A DNA stretch of 64,000 bases from Aminiphilus circumscriptus DSM 16581 (GTDB taxonomy: Bacteria; Synergistota; Synergistia; Synergistales; Aminiphilaceae), in the NCBI RefSeq assembly GCF_000526375.1, contig NZ_JAFY01000002.1:868001-932000 (forward strand). Direction: 5' to 3'. Positions 34,670 to 43,331 of the stretch are shown piece by piece (positions within the stretch are counted from its first letter, which is position 1; every line of letters begins with the position of its first letter). Under the pieces are notes generated by a model, which searched no databases, was not told the origin of the DNA, and was given only the letters and a program-made list of their open reading frames with translations. The position numbers and the translations under genes were made by a program.

Positions 34670-35637
34670 CATGCGCAGGGGACGAGTTTCTTGGCGGAGG
34701 CCGGAAGGCTGTTCGCGCAGAAGCGCCGTTCCCAGTCGGAGAGGATGCTCAAGGAGACGCCCGTGCCACCGCAGACCACCACGAGGACGCGCCGGGCGTC
34801 TTCGAGGGCGGGAGCGTTGTCGTAGAGAACGGAGAGGGAGGCGCCGCAGGCGGGCTCCACCAGGACGCGGTGGTCGTCGGCGAAGGCCAGGCAGGCCCGG
34901 ACCGCCGCCGCATCGCTCACGATGCAGGAACGGACGGGGTGCAGGGCGTTCACTTCGAGTGCTCGAGGTGTCACCTGTCTTACCGCCAACGTGGCCGCGA
35001 TGGTATGGATCGTCTCCAGGCGAACGAGATGCCCAGCCTGGAGGGATGCCGCGAAGGAGGCCGCGCCTTCGGTTTCGACGGCCACGATGGGAATGTCGTT
35101 CCAGTTGTGTTTGTGGAGCCCTTCCACGATGCCCGAGAGCAGACCGCCGCCGCCGACGGAGAGAACGAGCGCGTCGGGTTTGTCCATCTGCGCGGTCAGT
35201 TCGTCCACGAGGGTGGTGTAGCCTTTCCAGAGCGAGGGATGGTCGAAGGGAGGAATGTAGGCACACCCTTCTTCCCTGGCCAGTTTCAGGGCATGGCGTT
35301 CCGCATCGTCCCAGACGTCACCCGCCGCGATGACCCGCGCCCCCTCCGAGGCGATGCGCTCCTGGGCTACCTCCGACGTGGTCACGGGAACGACGACGGT
35401 GACGGGGACGCCGAGTCTGCGTCCCGCATAAGCTACGGCGTATCCCGCGTTACCGCCGGAGGAGGAAACGAGATGGCGTTTTCCCGTCGCCACGGATTCG
35501 CTGCAGAGGCGTCCGATGCCGCGAATTTTGTAGGATCCGGCGTTCTGGAAGCATTCCATCTTGAGAAAGACGCTTCGTCCCGTGCGTTGGCTCAGAGGTT
35601 TCGACTCTACGGTGGGTGTCGTGCAGTGCAGTTTCAT
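34669..35637 (-). CDS. PLP-dependent serine/threonine dehydratase
   Basis: A 322-aa fold-type II PLP enzyme that deaminates threonine (to 2-oxobutanoate) or serine (to pyruvate). K37 in GSYKIRG is the Schiff-base lysine. SSSGGNAG (58-65) is the substrate/cofactor loop, VGGGGLLSG binds the PLP phosphate and CGGTG lies near the C terminus. There is no ACT regulatory domain, as in SDH/TdcB-size proteins. The ATG at 35637 follows GGGAGG. Upstream lies an attenuator with four consecutive Ile codons, which argues for an isoleucine-biosynthetic threonine deaminase role. An in-frame extension upstream crosses the attenuator and is rejected. Confidence 0.85.
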   Translation of the reverse strand: MKLHCTTPTVESKPLSQRTGRSVFLKMECFQNAGSYKIRGIGRLCSESVATGKRHLVSSSGGNAGYAVAYAGRRLGVPVTVVVPVTTSEVAQERIASEGARVIAAGDVWDDAERHALKLAREEGCAYIPPFDHPSLWKGYTTLVDELTAQMDKPDALVLSVGGGGLLSGIVEGLHKHNWNDIPIVAVETEGAASFAASLQAGHLVRLETIHTIAATLAVRQVTPRALEVNALHPVRSCIVSDAAAVRACLAFADDHRVLVEPACGASLSVLYDNAPALEDARRVLVVVCGGTGVSLSILSDWERRFCANSLPASAKKLVPCA

Positions 35638-35690
35638 GGCTCTCGTCCTCCCTGTCTCTGTCGAATCAGCGTTCTGGATCGTCCCTCCGG

Positions 35691-35737
35691 AAAAACAAAA
35701 AAAGAGGCCGGGGCCCCTTGGTACGGGCCCCGGCCTC
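35691..35737 (-). terminator. Attenuator terminator in the dehydratase leader
   Basis: On the minus strand GAGGCCGGGGCCC (35737-35725) pairs perfectly with GGGCCCCGGCCTC (35716-35704), a 13-bp GC-rich stem, followed by TTTTTTTGTTTTT. It sits inside the transcript leader, 50 bases before the dehydratase start. The competing antiterminator pairs 35783-35771 (GGCTCCTCCTCGC) with 35739-35726 (GCGAGGCCGGGGCC) over 12 base pairs. Confidence 0.85.
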
Positions 35738-35755
35738 GCTTTCGACCATATGGCG

Positions 35756-35857
35756 CTAAGCGCCGGTCCTGCGAGGAGGAGCCGCGCTCGTAATAATAAT
35801 GATGGCGGAGCAGAAGGAACACGTGAAAGGTGCTGTGTCGTGGTGCATGTCACTCAT
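35756..35857 (-). CDS. Leader peptide with four Ile codons (attenuation)
   Basis: A 33-codon open frame starting ATG at 35857 with GGAAGGAG 9 bases upstream and ending TAG at 35758-35756, 18 bases before the attenuator stem. Residues 18-23 read A-I-I-I-I-T (ATC ATT ATT ATT ACG), the kind of regulatory codon run seen in ilv leader peptides. Ribosome stalling at the Ile codons when charged isoleucyl-tRNA is scarce would leave segment 35783-35771 free to form the antiterminator and allow dehydratase transcription. Confidence 0.75.
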   Translation of the reverse strand: MSDMHHDTAPFTCSFCSAIIIITSAAPPRRTGA

Positions 35858-35889
35858 GTCCGTCCGCTCCTTCCGAAAAGATTTGTGCG

Positions 35890-35918
35890 TTTATACCACG
35901 GAATGCGCGGGAGGTCAA
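35890..35918 (-). promoter_or_regulatory. Promoter of the attenuated dehydratase transcript
   Basis: Minus strand: TTGACC (35918-35913), a 17-base spacer and TATAAA (35895-35890). The predicted start near 35883 lies about 25 bases before the leader peptide ATG. The -35 overlaps the last codons of hepT. Confidence 0.8.
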
Positions 35919-36367
35919 AGGGTTGATTTTTCTCCGAAATTCTTTGCTCTGGTTTCGTCCCACCTGAGCACGGCGTCACCATATCTGCGAAAGTCCTCAA
36001 GGTGATGTGTGGCGATGGCAAAGACCACGTTCCAATCGACGGATTTATATTCATGGATGGCGATGTTCCGAAAACCAACGGCTTTCTTCATCCGGAGCGC
36101 GAGTTCTTCCGAGAGGATGCCGAGTCCGAGGAGTCCTTCGAAGGATCCTGCCATAGACGAGGGAACTGGGGCTTTCGGCTCTTCGGAGAGGATGTGTGCT
36201 GCAATGTCTACGCAGATTTGGACGCTTCTTTGGAGGTTGAGGGCAATGATGTCCTGTGCGTCGAGGTCGTTTTTCAGCTCGGAGGCACTCTTCGGCCGTT
36301 TCAACTCGATACGGTCGATGCATCGGCGGAGGGATTCGAGTTTGACGAGGACCAGATCACGATCCAT
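35915..36367 (-). CDS. hepT: HepT-type HEPN toxin (DUF86)
   Basis: A 150-aa all-alpha HEPN protein. The RNase motif RX4HXY is intact (R100, H105, Y107 in FRNIAIHEYK). HepT toxins cleave RNA, and the motif tyrosine is the residue that the partner MntA AMPylates. It starts with an ATG behind GGAGG and overlaps the end of mntA by 11 bases, the usual operon order for type VII HepT-MntA modules. Confidence 0.88.
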   Translation of the reverse strand: MDRDLVLVKLESLRRCIDRIELKRPKSASELKNDLDAQDIIALNLQRSVQICVDIAAHILSEEPKAPVPSSMAGSFEGLLGLGILSEELALRMKKAVGFRNIAIHEYKSVDWNVVFAIATHHLEDFRRYGDAVLRWDETRAKNFGEKSTL

Positions 36368-36830
36368 GGAAAAACCTCCTTGCGCGGGTCGTGAGAATGC
36401 GGCGAAGCAGGGGGAGTTCGTCTTCCTGAAAGGCGAGCATGGCGAGTGTCAGCTTTGTCCGTAGCTCGGGGGATTTGTTGCACAGCACGATGCCTTTCGT
36501 GAGCACCTGCGTAAGAATGAGTCCCTTGGCCGCTCCCAGATCCACCAGATCGACGTCTCGCCCCATAAGGTCCATCAGCTCTAGACGCAAGGCCTCGAGG
36601 GTATCTTGGGAAAAGGGGGTGGAAGCCGCCACGGCGAGGTCGATGTCGCTGTCGGGGCGCAACGAGGATGATGTGGCGGATCCGAAGAGGAGGGCAAGCG
36701 CAACATCGGTCCTTGCGGCAAAATAGTCCTCAAGGTGCGCGACAAGGGCCTGGAGCGTCGGAAAACGTTCCGAAAAACTCGTTTGCAGCGGGTCTAAAGG
36801 CTGGATGCTGGAATGATCGTTCTTGAGCAT
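36357..36830 (-). CDS. mntA: MntA-type nucleotidyltransferase antitoxin
   Basis: A 157-aa minimal nucleotidyltransferase. The motif GSX10DXD is exact: G50-S51 ... D62-I-D64 in LLFGSATSSSLRPDSDID. MntA antitoxins transfer AMP to a tyrosine in HepT and so neutralise it. The ATG at 36830 follows GGAGGAACAC; longer frames have no ribosome site. A minus-strand TATACT near 36903 and the small palindrome ACACTGTGT upstream could be its promoter and operator. Confidence 0.85.
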   Translation of the reverse strand: MLKNDHSSIQPLDPLQTSFSERFPTLQALVAHLEDYFAARTDVALALLFGSATSSSLRPDSDIDLAVAASTPFSQDTLEALRLELMDLMGRDVDLVDLGAAKGLILTQVLTKGIVLCNKSPELRTKLTLAMLAFQEDELPLLRRILTTRARRFFHGS

Positions 36831-37028
36831 GTGTTCCTCCTGAGGCGGCGCGTCTGTCCCGGTGGCGGGATTGTGCGCGTCGAATCCCCTGTGAGGAAAG
36901 TATACCAGAGGGCACACTGTGTCCACGTGTTTCAAGGATAAAACGAAGCAATGCGGCGAATGAGAGAGAAAGATGGCCTTTTCAGCGAATATATTTCTGT
37001 GACGTCGAATTTTCAAGTTTGGGAGCAC

Positions 37029-37056
37029 TTGTTTGTCCTTTACTGACCTTTATACT
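37029..37056 (+). promoter_or_regulatory. clpB promoter
   Basis: TTGTTT (37029-37034), a 16-base spacer and TATACT (37051-37056). The spacing and the 7-base gap to the operator repeat the dnaJ-like promoter at 32107. Confidence 0.8.
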
Positions 37057-37063
37057 GGATGAA

Positions 37064-37080
37064 GATCAAAAAAGGTCAAA
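37064..37080 (+). promoter_or_regulatory. CtsR-like operator upstream of clpB
   Basis: GATCAAAAAAGGTCAAA matches the CtsR consensus GGTCAAA-NAN-GGTCAAA except one G-to-A change. It begins 7 bases after the -10 box, over the transcription start. Confidence 0.75.
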
Positions 37081-37191
37081 AACATCTCCGTAAAGTTGTC
37101 GAGTGTCCGCCGACGAAGGCGAGGTGCGCCGAGAAACCGGACGGAAACGTTCGGGCGAGGCGCGCGAGAAACGACACGTGAAAGGATGCTG

Positions 37192-39900
37192 ATGCACATG
37201 GATCTGAACAGGTTGACCCAGAAATCTCAGGAGGCGCTTCTGACGGCACAGAATCTGGCCGTTTCGTCGGGGCATCAGGAAGTGGACGGGGAGCATCTGC
37301 TCCTATCGTTGCTCCGCCAGGAGGGAGGGCTCGTCCCCAGGCTTCTGCACCGCATGGAGATTCCCGTGGAGACGCTGGCCTCCGGGGTGGAACGCGAGCT
37401 CTCTCGGCGGCCCCGTGTGTCGGGCCGGGGCGTCGAGCCGGGAAAGATCTACATCTCCCAGCGTTTGCAGCGACTGTTGGTGGATGCGGAAGAACGGGCG
37501 TCGCGTCTGAAGGATGAGTATGTCTCAGTGGAACACCTCTTCGCTGCGCTCGTCGCCGAGGGGACGAACACGGCGGCGGGGCGTCTTCTCAAGGATGCGG
37601 GGATCACGGAAGAACGCTTTCTGAGTGTCCTCGCGGAGGTACGCGGGCGGGTGCGCGTGCAGAGCGCCACGCCGGAAGGAACCTACGAGGCGCTTTCCCG
37701 ATACGGGCGGGACCTGGTGGAGCTCGCCAAAAGCGGCAAGCTCGATCCCGTCATCGGCCGAGACGAGGAAATCCGTTCGGTGATCCGCATTCTGAGCCGC
37801 AAGACAAAGAACAACCCCGTGCTCATCGGAGAGCCCGGTGTCGGAAAAACCGCCATCGCCGAGGGATTGGCCCACCGCATCGTCCGTGGCGATGTTCCTG
37901 AGGGGCTCAAGGATCGCTCCATCTTCGCCCTCGACATGGGGGCCCTCGTCGCGGGGGCAAAGTACCGTGGCGAATTTGAGGAGCGTCTCAAGGCGGTGCT
38001 CAACGAGGTGAAGGAATCCGACGGAAGGGTCATTCTCTTCATCGACGAACTGCACACCATCGTCGGCGCCGGCAAGGCCGAGGGCTCCCTCGACGCGGGA
38101 AACATGCTCAAACCCATGCTCGCCCGGGGTGAGCTGCACTGTATCGGTGCCACCACCCTCGACGAATACCGGGAGCACATCGAGAAGGACGCCGCGCTGG
38201 AGCGGCGCTTCCAACCCGTCTACGTGGAGCAACCCTCGGTGGAAGACACGGTGTCCATTCTCCGGGGCCTGCGGGAGCGTTTCGAGGTGCACCACGGCGT
38301 GCACATTCAGGACAATGCGCTCGTGGCTGCGGCGGTGCTGTCGAACCGCTACATCACGGAGCGTTTTCTGCCCGACAAGGCCATCGATCTCGTCGACGAG
38401 GCCTGTGCCATGATCCGCACCGAAATCGACTCGTTGCCGGCGGAACTGGACGCGGCGGCACGGAAGGTGATGCAGCTCGAGATCGAAGAGGCGGCGCTGA
38501 AGAAGGAGACGGACAGGGCCTCGGAAGCCCGGCTCAAGGTACTCCAGAAAGAGCTTGCGGAGGCTCGGGCGGCAGCGGACGCCCTGCGCGCCCAGTACGA
38601 AGCGGAAAAACAGGCCATTGCCAAGGTGCAGGCCCTGCGCGAGCAGATCGAGAAAGTGCGGCGGGAAATCGAGCAGGCCGAGCGGGCCTACGATCTGAAC
38701 CGGGCGGCGGAACTCCGCCATGGTGCGTTGCCCGATCTGGAGCGGCGTCTCGCCGCGGAGGAGGAACAGCTCCGCCACAACCAGGGGACGTCTCACCTGC
38801 TTCGGGAGAAGGTCACGGAGGACGAGATCGCCGCCATCGTGAGCAAGTGGACAGGTATTCCCGTGTCGCGCCTTGTGGAGGGGGAGCGGGAAAAGCTGCT
38901 CCGCCTGGGGGACATCCTCCACCAAAGGGTGGTCGGTCAGGACGAGGCCGTGGAGGCTGTGGTGGATGCGGTGCACCGGGCCCGGAGCGGTCTGAAGGAT
39001 CCCCGGCGCCCCATCGGCTCCTTTCTCTTTCTCGGTCCCACGGGGGTGGGCAAGACGGAGCTGGCCAAGACGCTCAGTGCGGCTCTCTTCGACAGCGAAG
39101 AGAACTTGGTGCGTCTGGACATGTCGGAGTATATGGAAAAGTTTTCCGTCTCCCGTCTCATCGGAGCGCCTCCGGGATACGTGGGGTATGACGAGGGGGG
39201 GCAGCTCACTGAGGCGGTACGACGCCGTCCCTATGCGGTGATTCTCTTTGACGAGATCGAAAAGGCCCATCCGGACGTCTGGAGCATCCTGCTCCAGATT
39301 CTCGATGACGGGCGCATTACCGACAGCCACGGGCGGACGGTGAACTTCAAGAACACCGTGCTCATTCTCACGAGCAACTTGGGTGCATCCCTTCTGTTGG
39401 ATGGTATTTCCGACGACGGGCGCATCCGGGAGGAGGTGCGCGAGGCCGTGCTCGGGGAGGTGCGGCGCACCTTCCGTCCGGAGTTCCTGAACCGCCTCGA
39501 CGAGATGGTGCTCTTCAAACCTCTCACGATTACAGAGGTGGAGCGCATCGTGGAACTCCTTGTGAACGATCTGCGGGCTCGTCTCGCCGAACGGAACGTG
39601 ACGCTCGAAATGACACCCGAGGCAGTGCGATGGATCGCCCGGGAGGCTTACGATCCCGTCTACGGAGCTCGGCCGCTCAAGCGCTTTCTGGCCCGGGAGC
39701 TGGAGACGCGCCTTGCCCGGAAGATTCTCTCCGGCGAGATCCCGGATGGCGCTGCAGTGACGGTGGCGCTGGACCAGGACCGGGGGCTGACGCTCCGGGT
39801 GGCCCCTTTCGAGGCCCCCGGGAGAGAGGACGCCGGAATCAGGGAAGATGGAGGAGATGGCGCGCCTACCGTGTCCGTCGAGGGAGAGATTGTGGACTGA
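37192..39900 (+). CDS. clpB: ATP-dependent disaggregase ClpB
   Basis: A 902-aa AAA+ hexameric chaperone that, with the DnaK system, pulls proteins out of aggregates. Domains: two N-terminal Clp repeats (about 1-150), NBD1 with Walker A GEPGVGKT (about 213) and Walker [10 protein letters not shown], the long coiled-coil middle domain (about 400-530) that distinguishes ClpB from ClpA/C, and NBD2 with GPTGVGKT (about 615). The ATG at 37192 has AAGGA at 5 bases; starts at 37186 and 37198 are also possible. CtsR-like control is seen upstream. Confidence 0.96.
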   Translation: MHMDLNRLTQKSQEALLTAQNLAVSSGHQEVDGEHLLLSLLRQEGGLVPRLLHRMEIPVETLASGVERELSRRPRVSGRGVEPGKIYISQRLQRLLVDAEERASRLKDEYVSVEHLFAALVAEGTNTAAGRLLKDAGITEERFLSVLAEVRGRVRVQSATPEGTYEALSRYGRDLVELAKSGKLDPVIGRDEEIRSVIRILSRKTKNNPVLIGEPGVGKTAIAEGLAHRIVRGDVPEGLKDRSIFALDMGALVAGAKYRGEFEERLKAVLNEVKESDGRVILFIDELHTIVGAGKAEGSLDAGNMLKPMLARGELHCIGATTLDEYREHIEKDAALERRFQPVYVEQPSVEDTVSILRGLRERFEVHHGVHIQDNALVAAAVLSNRYITERFLPDKAIDLVDEACAMIRTEIDSLPAELDAAARKVMQLEIEEAALKKETDRASEARLKVLQKELAEARAAADALRAQYEAEKQAIAKVQALREQIEKVRREIEQAERAYDLNRAAELRHGALPDLERRLAAEEEQLRHNQGTSHLLREKVTEDEIAAIVSKWTGIPVSRLVEGEREKLLRLGDILHQRVVGQDEAVEAVVDAVHRARSGLKDPRRPIGSFLFLGPTGVGKTELAKTLSAALFDSEENLVRLDMSEYMEKFSVSRLIGAPPGYVGYDEGGQLTEAVRRRPYAVILFDEIEKAHPDVWSILLQILDDGRITDSHGRTVNFKNTVLILTSNLGASLLLDGISDDGRIREEVREAVLGEVRRTFRPEFLNRLDEMVLFKPLTITEVERIVELLVNDLRARLAERNVTLEMTPEAVRWIAREAYDPVYGARPLKRFLARELETRLARKILSGEIPDGAAVTVALDQDRGLTLRVAPFEAPGREDAGIREDGGDGAPTVSVEGEIVD

Positions 39901-39939
39901 CCCTAGCCCAAAGCTCCGGGGCGGTCCGGAGTGGGGTCA
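39898..39939. terminator. Hairpin between clpB and rarD
   Basis: Outer TGACC/GGTCA and inner CTCCGG/CCGGAG stems span the two convergent stop codons. There is no T-run, so its role as a terminator is uncertain. Confidence 0.4.
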
Positions 39940-40866
39940 TGCCGCGGCCCGCCTGCGAAGGGCATCCGCGCTGTAAAGCACCAGAGCCGCCCAGATGAAG
40001 AGAAACGTCACGAGACGTTTCGCCGAGAAAGGTTCGGCAAAGAGGAAGATGCCGAGACAGAAGGAGATGGTGGGCGACACGTATTGGAGGATGCCCACGG
40101 TGGCGAGGTTGATCCGCCGGGCGCCGAAAGTGAAGAGGAGAAGCGGCACGGAGGTGACAATGCCCGATCCCGCCAGAAGGAGCAGGCGGAGAGGGGTACC
40201 TGTGCCAAGGGCTCCGGCGCCGCCGGACTCAAAGAGGACGATGGCGCCGAGAGCGGGAATTCCGAGGAACAGGGTCTCCACGAAAAGCCCCGCGGTGGAA
40301 CCGATGGGGGCTTTTTTGCGCAGCAGGCCGTAGGTGCCGAAGGAAAGGGCGAGCCCGAGGGAAATCCACGGAAGAGTGCCGAGGAGGAGGATCTGATAGC
40401 CTACTCCGACAGCGGCCAGAGCGACTGCAAGCGCCTGGAGTCGTCCGAGGCGTTCCCCGAGGAAGAGCATGCCCAGAAGAACGTTCACGAGGGGCGTGAT
40501 GAAGTAGCCGAGGCTGGCCTCGAGGACGTGTCCCGTGTTGACCGCCCAGATGTAGATCAGCCAGTTCGCGCAAAGGGCAAGGCTGCTCGCCAGGAGAAGG
40601 AGCCGTGTCGGCCTCTGTGCGAGTCCTTGGCGGATCTCTCCCAGGTTTTTCGAAAAGGCGACCAGTCCCGTGAGGAAGAGGAGGGACCAGACGATGCGGT
40701 GACAGAGAATTTCAAGGGCCGGAACATCCTGCATGGCTTTCCAGTACACGGGGAGCAATCCCCAGGCGACGAAGGCCGCCGTTGTGGCGCATCCACCCCG
40801 AATGGCCTCGGAGAGGCCCGGTTCTGCCGCTGACGCAGTGTTGTGCGTGTTCTCCGATGCGTTCAT
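39937..40866 (-). CDS. rarD: RarD-type EamA permease
   Basis: A 309-aa ten-helix inner-membrane protein of the RarD subgroup of EamA transporters. The N-terminal helix with AAFVAWGLLPVYWKAM and EILCHRIVWSLLFL is characteristic. The substrate is unknown. The ATG at 40866 follows AAGGAGA at longish spacing; upstream in-frame starts would run into the divergent phosphoesterase gene. Divergent from that gene across about 180 bp. Confidence 0.88.
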   Translation of the reverse strand: MNASENTHNTASAAEPGLSEAIRGGCATTAAFVAWGLLPVYWKAMQDVPALEILCHRIVWSLLFLTGLVAFSKNLGEIRQGLAQRPTRLLLLASSLALCANWLIYIWAVNTGHVLEASLGYFITPLVNVLLGMLFLGERLGRLQALAVALAAVGVGYQILLLGTLPWISLGLALSFGTYGLLRKKAPIGSTAGLFVETLFLGIPALGAIVLFESGGAGALGTGTPLRLLLLAGSGIVTSVPLLLFTFGARRINLATVGILQYVSPTISFCLGIFLFAEPFSAKRLVTFLFIWAALVLYSADALRRRAAA

Positions 40867-41047
40867 TTTGCGGTGAGTCTCCTTCCCGGTCTGTCCCGTG
40901 GTAGAATAGCAAATGGTGGGAATGTCGCCAATCCTCCATAGAGAAGGCGGTTTTTCCCGCCAATGGGCTGTTCCGCGGCGGTCGTGCGACCCGCCGGGAG
41001 AAATGTTGCGAAGGATTTGGCGCAAGTGCGAAAGAAAGGACACGGCG

Positions 41048-41599
41048 ATGGAAGGGCGACTCGGAATCATTTCCGACACGCACGGTAACCTGCGAGCCTG
41101 GCAGGCCGCTCTGAAAATCTGGGGACGGGTGGACATGATTCTCCATGCAGGGGATGTGCTTTATCACGGTCCGAAGAACCCGCTTCCCGAGGAATATGGC
41201 CCTCGGGAGCTCGCGGAGGCCATGAACGCGTCTCCCGTGCCGCTTTTTTTCGCCCAGGGCAATTGCGATGCCGAAGAGGACGCTCGAATGCTCCGCTGGC
41301 CTTTGGACGCAAGGACGGTAACGGTTTGGTGGCGCGATATGCTTGTCCTGATGCGGCACGGCGAAAATTTCAGCGCCTTTCGCGACCTGGCGCTGCGCTG
41401 CGGGGCCCGGCTTGCGGTGAGCGGACACACCCACGTCGGTTCCGTGGTCCGCGAGGAAGGGACGATCTTTCTCAACCCTGGCTCCGCGAGCCTCCCCAAG
41501 GGGCGGGATCCGGCGAGCTGCGCCATTGCCGACGGCGAAGGCATATCCATTCTCACCCTTGAGGGAACGCTCCTGCACCGCGAACCCTGGAATCTCTGA
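41048..41599 (+). CDS. YfcE/MJ0936-type phosphodiesterase
   Basis: A 183-aa calcineurin-like metallophosphoesterase of the YfcE family. Metal ligands appear in order: ISDTHGN (residues 6-12), HAGDVLY, QGNCDAE, MRHGE and SGHTHVG. Family members hydrolyse phosphodiesters in vitro; the physiological substrate is unknown. The start at 41048 follows AAAGGA. It converges on the FAD-linked oxidase gene, with a 19-bp hairpin in the gap. Confidence 0.88.
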   Translation: MEGRLGIISDTHGNLRAWQAALKIWGRVDMILHAGDVLYHGPKNPLPEEYGPRELAEAMNASPVPLFFAQGNCDAEEDARMLRWPLDARTVTVWWRDMLVLMRHGENFSAFRDLALRCGARLAVSGHTHVGSVVREEGTIFLNPGSASLPKGRDPASCAIADGEGISILTLEGTLLHREPWNL

Positions 41600-41713
41600 G
41601 GTTCCTCCTGGAAAAGGGGTGACGCGGCGGGCCGATATGGTAGCATGGTGTCTCCGGCCAGGTCCGTGGAAAAAATGCCCTTTGCAGCAATGAAGCTTGG
41701 GCGCCATCGTAGA

Positions 41714-41767
41714 AACGACAAGGCACCCGGCCTTGGAGATGCTTCCAGGGCCGGGTGCCTTGTCGTT
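41714..41767. terminator. Perfect 19-bp hairpin between convergent genes
   Basis: AACGACAAGGCACCCGGCC (41714-41732) is exactly complementary to 41749-41767, with a 16-base loop. It lies between two converging stop codons, so a bidirectional terminator is likely, though no T-run follows. The length and perfection of the stem are unusual. Confidence 0.5.
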
Positions 41768-41837
41768 ACGGAAGCGCGGCATTGCGTGCAAGACGAAAGC
41801 GGTTCTCGCGGACTCTTCCGAGGCGTGCAGATGCGTT

Positions 41838-43331
41838 TCAGACCACGAGCTTCCCCGGGTTCAGAATGCCCTTGGGGTCGAAGGCCAGCTTTATCCGTTT
41901 CATCAGGGCGATCTGGGCCTCGTCGAGGAAGTGGCTGACGTATTTCTTGCGTTTGAGGCCGATGCCGTGTTCTCCCGAGAGAGTGCCGCCGAGCTGTTGC
42001 GTCACGGTGTAGAGTTCCCGGCGGGCCTCTTCCATGGTTTCCTTCCAGTTCTGCCGGTCCTCGCCGAAGAGCAGGTTCACGTGCATGTTCCCGTCTCCCA
42101 CGTGGCCGAAGGTGACGGTCTCCAACCCGCGGCGCGCACAGATGTCTCCCAGGGCCTTCAGCAGTTCCGGCACGGCGCTGGTGGGAACCACCACGTCCTC
42201 CTTGGAGTACTTGCTGTAGAAGGCGATCACCGCCTCGGCGATGGATTTCCGGGCTTTCCAGAGCTTGTCCCGGCTGTTCCGGTTGTCCGCCACGAAAACC
42301 TCCAGCGCTCCCCATTTGCGGCAGAGATCGCCCACCCGTTCGTATTCGTCGGCGAGCAGTTCCGCGGAATTTCCCTCGAGTTGGATGATGAGATGCGCTC
42401 CCGCGTCGCTTCCGGGAAGCCTGGTGTTGAGAAAACGCTCCGTCAGGGAAATGGAACGATGGTCCATGAGTTCCACCGAGGCGGGAAGGATTTTCCCCTC
42501 GGTCATGATTTTCGACGCGCAGGTGACGGCACTCTCCGTGTCGGGGAAGGGAACGAGGAGATCCACCACTCTGGCGGGAAGGGGAAGGAGCTTGAGGATG
42601 ATCTTGGTTATCACCGCGAGCGTTCCCTCGGAGCCCACGAGGAGGTGCGCGAAGTCGTAGCCCGTCACGTCCTTGCGGCGTTTGCCTCCGAACCAGGTGA
42701 CGGAACCGTCCGCGAGCACCGCCTCCAGGGCAAGAACAGAGGCGCCGGTGGGGCCGTACTTGATCACCTTGTTGCCTCCGGCGTTCTCCGCCACGTTGCC
42801 GCCGATGAAGGAGGCGTCGCCGCTGCAGGGATCTCCCGCGTAGAGCAGCCCTTCCCGTGCGGCGGCTTTGGTGATTTCCGCCGTCACCACCCCGGGTTCG
42901 ACGGTGATGGTGAGGTTCTCCGTGTCCACCTCGAGGATGCGGTTCATCCTCTCGAAGGAGAGGACGATGCCACCGCAGGCGGGAACGGCGCCGCCGGAGA
43001 GCCCCGTGCCGGCCCCCCGGGGCGTCACGGGAATATGCCGTTCGTTCGCGAAAGAGAGAAGAGCGCTCACCTGCTCGGTGGTCTCGGGGAAAACGACCAC
43101 TTCCGCCAGGTGCGGTTCCTCCCAGAACTGTTTCGCCACCTCGTCGTAGGAATAGGCCTCACGCTTCTCCAGATCCGTCGCGACGTTCCGGCTTCCCAGG
43201 ATCGCTTCCAGCGCGGTCGTCACCTCCGGCGTTACCGGTGCGTAGTTCATTCCCTCCCACGCGTGGGGTGTCTGTCCCCCTGAATCGTTGCCGATGCCGG
43301 TTGACGGTGCATCGCGATGAAGAACGTGCAT
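41838..43331 (-). CDS. FAD-linked lactate/glycolate-type dehydrogenase (GlcD-like)
   Basis: A 497-aa FAD-binding PCMH/GlcD-type oxidase of D-2-hydroxy acids such as D-lactate or glycolate. FAD-binding segments: PVTPRGAGTGLSGGAV, GGNVAENAGGNKVIKYG and VTGYDFAHLLVGSEGTLAVI; C-terminal FGHVGDGNMHVNLL and LSGEHGIGLKRKKYV complete the fold. The start at 43331 follows GGAGGAACC; a Met at 43250 is possible. Genes for EtfA, EtfB and a GntR regulator lie upstream on the same strand, suggesting an Etf-coupled lactate dehydrogenase like LctBCD. Confidence 0.88.
   Translation of the reverse strand: MHVLHRDAPSTGIGNDSGGQTPHAWEGMNYAPVTPEVTTALEAILGSRNVATDLEKREAYSYDEVAKQFWEEPHLAEVVVFPETTEQVSALLSFANERHIPVTPRGAGTGLSGGAVPACGGIVLSFERMNRILEVDTENLTITVEPGVVTAEITKAAAREGLLYAGDPCSGDASFIGGNVAENAGGNKVIKYGPTGASVLALEAVLADGSVTWFGGKRRKDVTGYDFAHLLVGSEGTLAVITKIILKLLPLPARVVDLLVPFPDTESAVTCASKIMTEGKILPASVELMDHRSISLTERFLNTRLPGSDAGAHLIIQLEGNSAELLADEYERVGDLCRKWGALEVFVADNRNSRDKLWKARKSIAEAVIAFYSKYSKEDVVVPTSAVPELLKALGDICARRGLETVTFGHVGDGNMHVNLLFGEDRQNWKETMEEARRELYTVTQQLGGTLSGEHGIGLKRKKYVSHFLDEAQIALMKRIKLAFDPKGILNPGKLVV

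Larger units (their letters stand above)
36831..37191. other. Divergent region between mntA and clpB
   Basis: A 361-bp divergent region. It contains the mntA candidate -10 near 36903 and the clpB promoter and CtsR-like operator (37029-37080, listed separately). No gene is supported. Confidence 0.5.

Noticed and set aside
35638-35853. N-terminal extension of the Ser/Thr dehydratase
   Set aside because: The frame is open further upstream, but the added 72 residues are low-complexity, have no family match, and cross the attenuator terminator and leader peptide. The Met at 35637 has a strong ribosome site.
35911-35921. GGTCAAA near 35917 as a third CtsR site
   Set aside because: Only one heptad is present, without its partner. 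It is the reverse complement of the -35 region of the minus-strand dehydratase promoter.
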